Below are positions 7,823 to 8,683 of a stretch of 8,683 bases of DNA, piece by piece. The translations under genes and the position numbers were made by a program. The notes beneath the pieces are model-generated. The model had not been told where the DNA came from. It saw only the letters and a list, made by a program, of their open reading frames with translations, and ran no database searches. Source of the stretch: CAYUNA01 sp047629355 (lineage in GTDB: Bacteria > Bacteroidota > Bacteroidia > Chitinophagales > Saprospiraceae); contig JBLHWU010000245.1 of NCBI GenBank assembly GCA_047629355.1, positions 1-8,683 on the forward strand, in the 5' to 3' direction. Numbering within the stretch: position 1 is the first letter of the stretch; each line of letters opens with the position of its first letter.

Positions 7823-7877
7823 GTTCAAAGTTCAAGAGTTCGGAGTTGTGAAAACCCTGAACTCTTGAACGCTGAAC
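7823..7877. terminator. Inverted repeat between convergent genes, probable bidirectional terminator
   Basis: GTTCAAGAGTTC (7830-7841) and its perfect complement GAACTCTTGAAC (7859-7870) form a 12-bp stem around a 17-nt loop. A weaker outer part continues it (GTTCA at 7823-7827 with TGAAC at 7873-7877). It sits exactly between the AsmA stop (7822) and the stop of the convergent DUF4837 gene (7887). TTGAATTTTC follows on the + side. The arms are built from near-direct GTTCAA-type units, so it may also be a simple-sequence intergenic repeat that has been taken up as a transcript end. Confidence 0.5.
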
Positions 7878-7886
7878 CTTGAATTT

Positions 7887-8683
7887 TCAAAAATCTATAG
7901 TCGCCAATATTACCTCCAATTCCTGCATCATATCCCGTTTCGTCTCACCGGGCGCGTACACAAAGCCATCGACAAAAAGCAGTTCATTCGTTTTTGGATT
8001 ATGAATCAAGTAACTCATAAAAGGTCCCGCCATGTAGTCATTCACAATTTCCCAAATACCACGCGCTTCCAAAGTATAATAACTATCAAACATAATCGGG
8101 TCCACAAACATCGGCAAATCGATATCATTGATGTGCATATAAGTACTGTCCAAAGTTGTGGACACGAATTTTTTTCCTAAAAAATTACGAATTTTTTTGA
8201 GTCCTTTTCTGGTCAATTGCTCTTCATCCGTATATTTCAATTTATGAATTAAAATATTAAAATTCTCCTTTTTCCCATCGCGCCGCAACCACATCGTCTG
8301 CGTTTCTTCATCATAAATTGCTTTCAAATAATCGCCAGGAACTTTAAGTTTGACGCCCATTTTCTCCAATAATTCTTTTTCAATCGACGTATTCTCACCA
8401 GCTTGGTAAGCATTCCCTACAAGTGTTGGGCGATTTTCTTCATTCAATTTCTGGGCGATTCCAGGGAAATTCTTCCGCACACATTCTGCCAATTTGCCTT
8501 CGCCATATCCTAAAATGTAAATGACGACTTGCCCGCCTGCCCATTTATTTCTGCCCACAGTCACCGAGTATCCGCCGTCTGATTTGATTTCCATTCGCTT
8601 GGCCGCAGTGATATCTTCCATCACTAATTTCGTCGTTGGAGAATTTTCGTCCGCCAAATCTGCGACGATTATATAGACCTTCA
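7887..8683 (-). CDS. DUF4837 family protein, 5' end beyond the window
   Basis: The frame is open from the right edge of the window to the TGA at 7887-7889, giving 264 complete codons. The true start is not visible: upstream of a possible TTG at 8657 the frame goes on as KVYIIVAD to the edge. The sequence fits DUF4837, a family of unknown function largely restricted to Bacteroidota and usually annotated as lipoproteins, so an N-terminal export signal is expected outside the window. Recognisable parts are GGYSVTVGRNKWAGGQVVIY near the visible N-terminus, and near the C-terminus FDSYYTLEARGIWEIVNDYM, GPFMSYLIHNPKTNELLFVD, GFVYAPGETKRDMMQELEV and the terminal IL..IDF. It converges on the AsmA gene with 64 nt between the stops. 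Its function is unknown; envelope location is inferred from the family only. Confidence 0.85.
   Translation of the reverse strand, partial: KVYIIVADLADENSPTTKLVMEDITAAKRMEIKSDGGYSVTVGRNKWAGGQVVIYILGYGEGKLAECVRKNFPGIAQKLNEENRPTLVGNAYQAGENTSIEKELLEKMGVKLKVPGDYLKAIYDEETQTMWLRRDGKKENFNILIHKLKYTDEEQLTRKGLKKIRNFLGKKFVSTTLDSTYMHINDIDLPMFVDPIMFDSYYTLEARGIWEIVNDYMAGPFMSYLIHNPKTNELLFVDGFVYAPGETKRDMMQELEVILATIDF

Overview
The window looks like chromosomal DNA of a member of the Bacteroidota, possibly a Saprospiria-like lineage. It is AT-rich. Its genes lack Shine-Dalgarno sequences, and the tRNA promoter matches the Bacteroidota consensus (TTG, about 20 nt, TAnnTTTG). Two gene families point the same way: a DUF4837 protein and a long two-module FtsX-type permease. 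The genus-level placement is inference.

Layout, left to right: (1) 1-277 is non-coding, with a hairpin at 188-221 that may end the next gene. (2) 278-916 (-) is an intact 1-Cys peroxiredoxin of the Prx6 type. (3) 1089-1688 (-) is a DUF4291 gene with two in-frame stops near its 5' end. (4) 1689-2118 separates two divergent genes and holds a MITE-like foldback of about 163 bp (1781-1943). (5) 2119-4549 (+) is a full-length but broken FtsX/MacB-type ABC permease with three nonsense codons and one +1 frameshift. (6) 4752-4959 is a self-contained tRNA-Val(TAC) unit with promoter, tRNA with encoded CCA, and a strong intrinsic terminator. (7) 5096-5165 is a REP-like nested palindrome. (8) 5240-7822 (+) is an intact AsmA-family protein of 860 aa. 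(9) 7823-7877 is an inverted repeat built from GTTCAAG-like units, lying between convergent genes. (10) 7887-8683 (-) is a DUF4837 family gene cut off by the window edge.

The genes do not form one pathway. Peroxiredoxin (peroxide removal), AsmA (envelope) and DUF4837 (probably envelope) are ordinary housekeeping or accessory genes. The most notable signal is local decay: the two genes either side of the MITE-like element are both pseudogenes, while the other two complete genes (peroxiredoxin and AsmA) read through cleanly, as does the visible part of the DUF4837 gene. I see no defence system, CRISPR array, prophage or biosynthetic cluster, and nothing I would call a new system.
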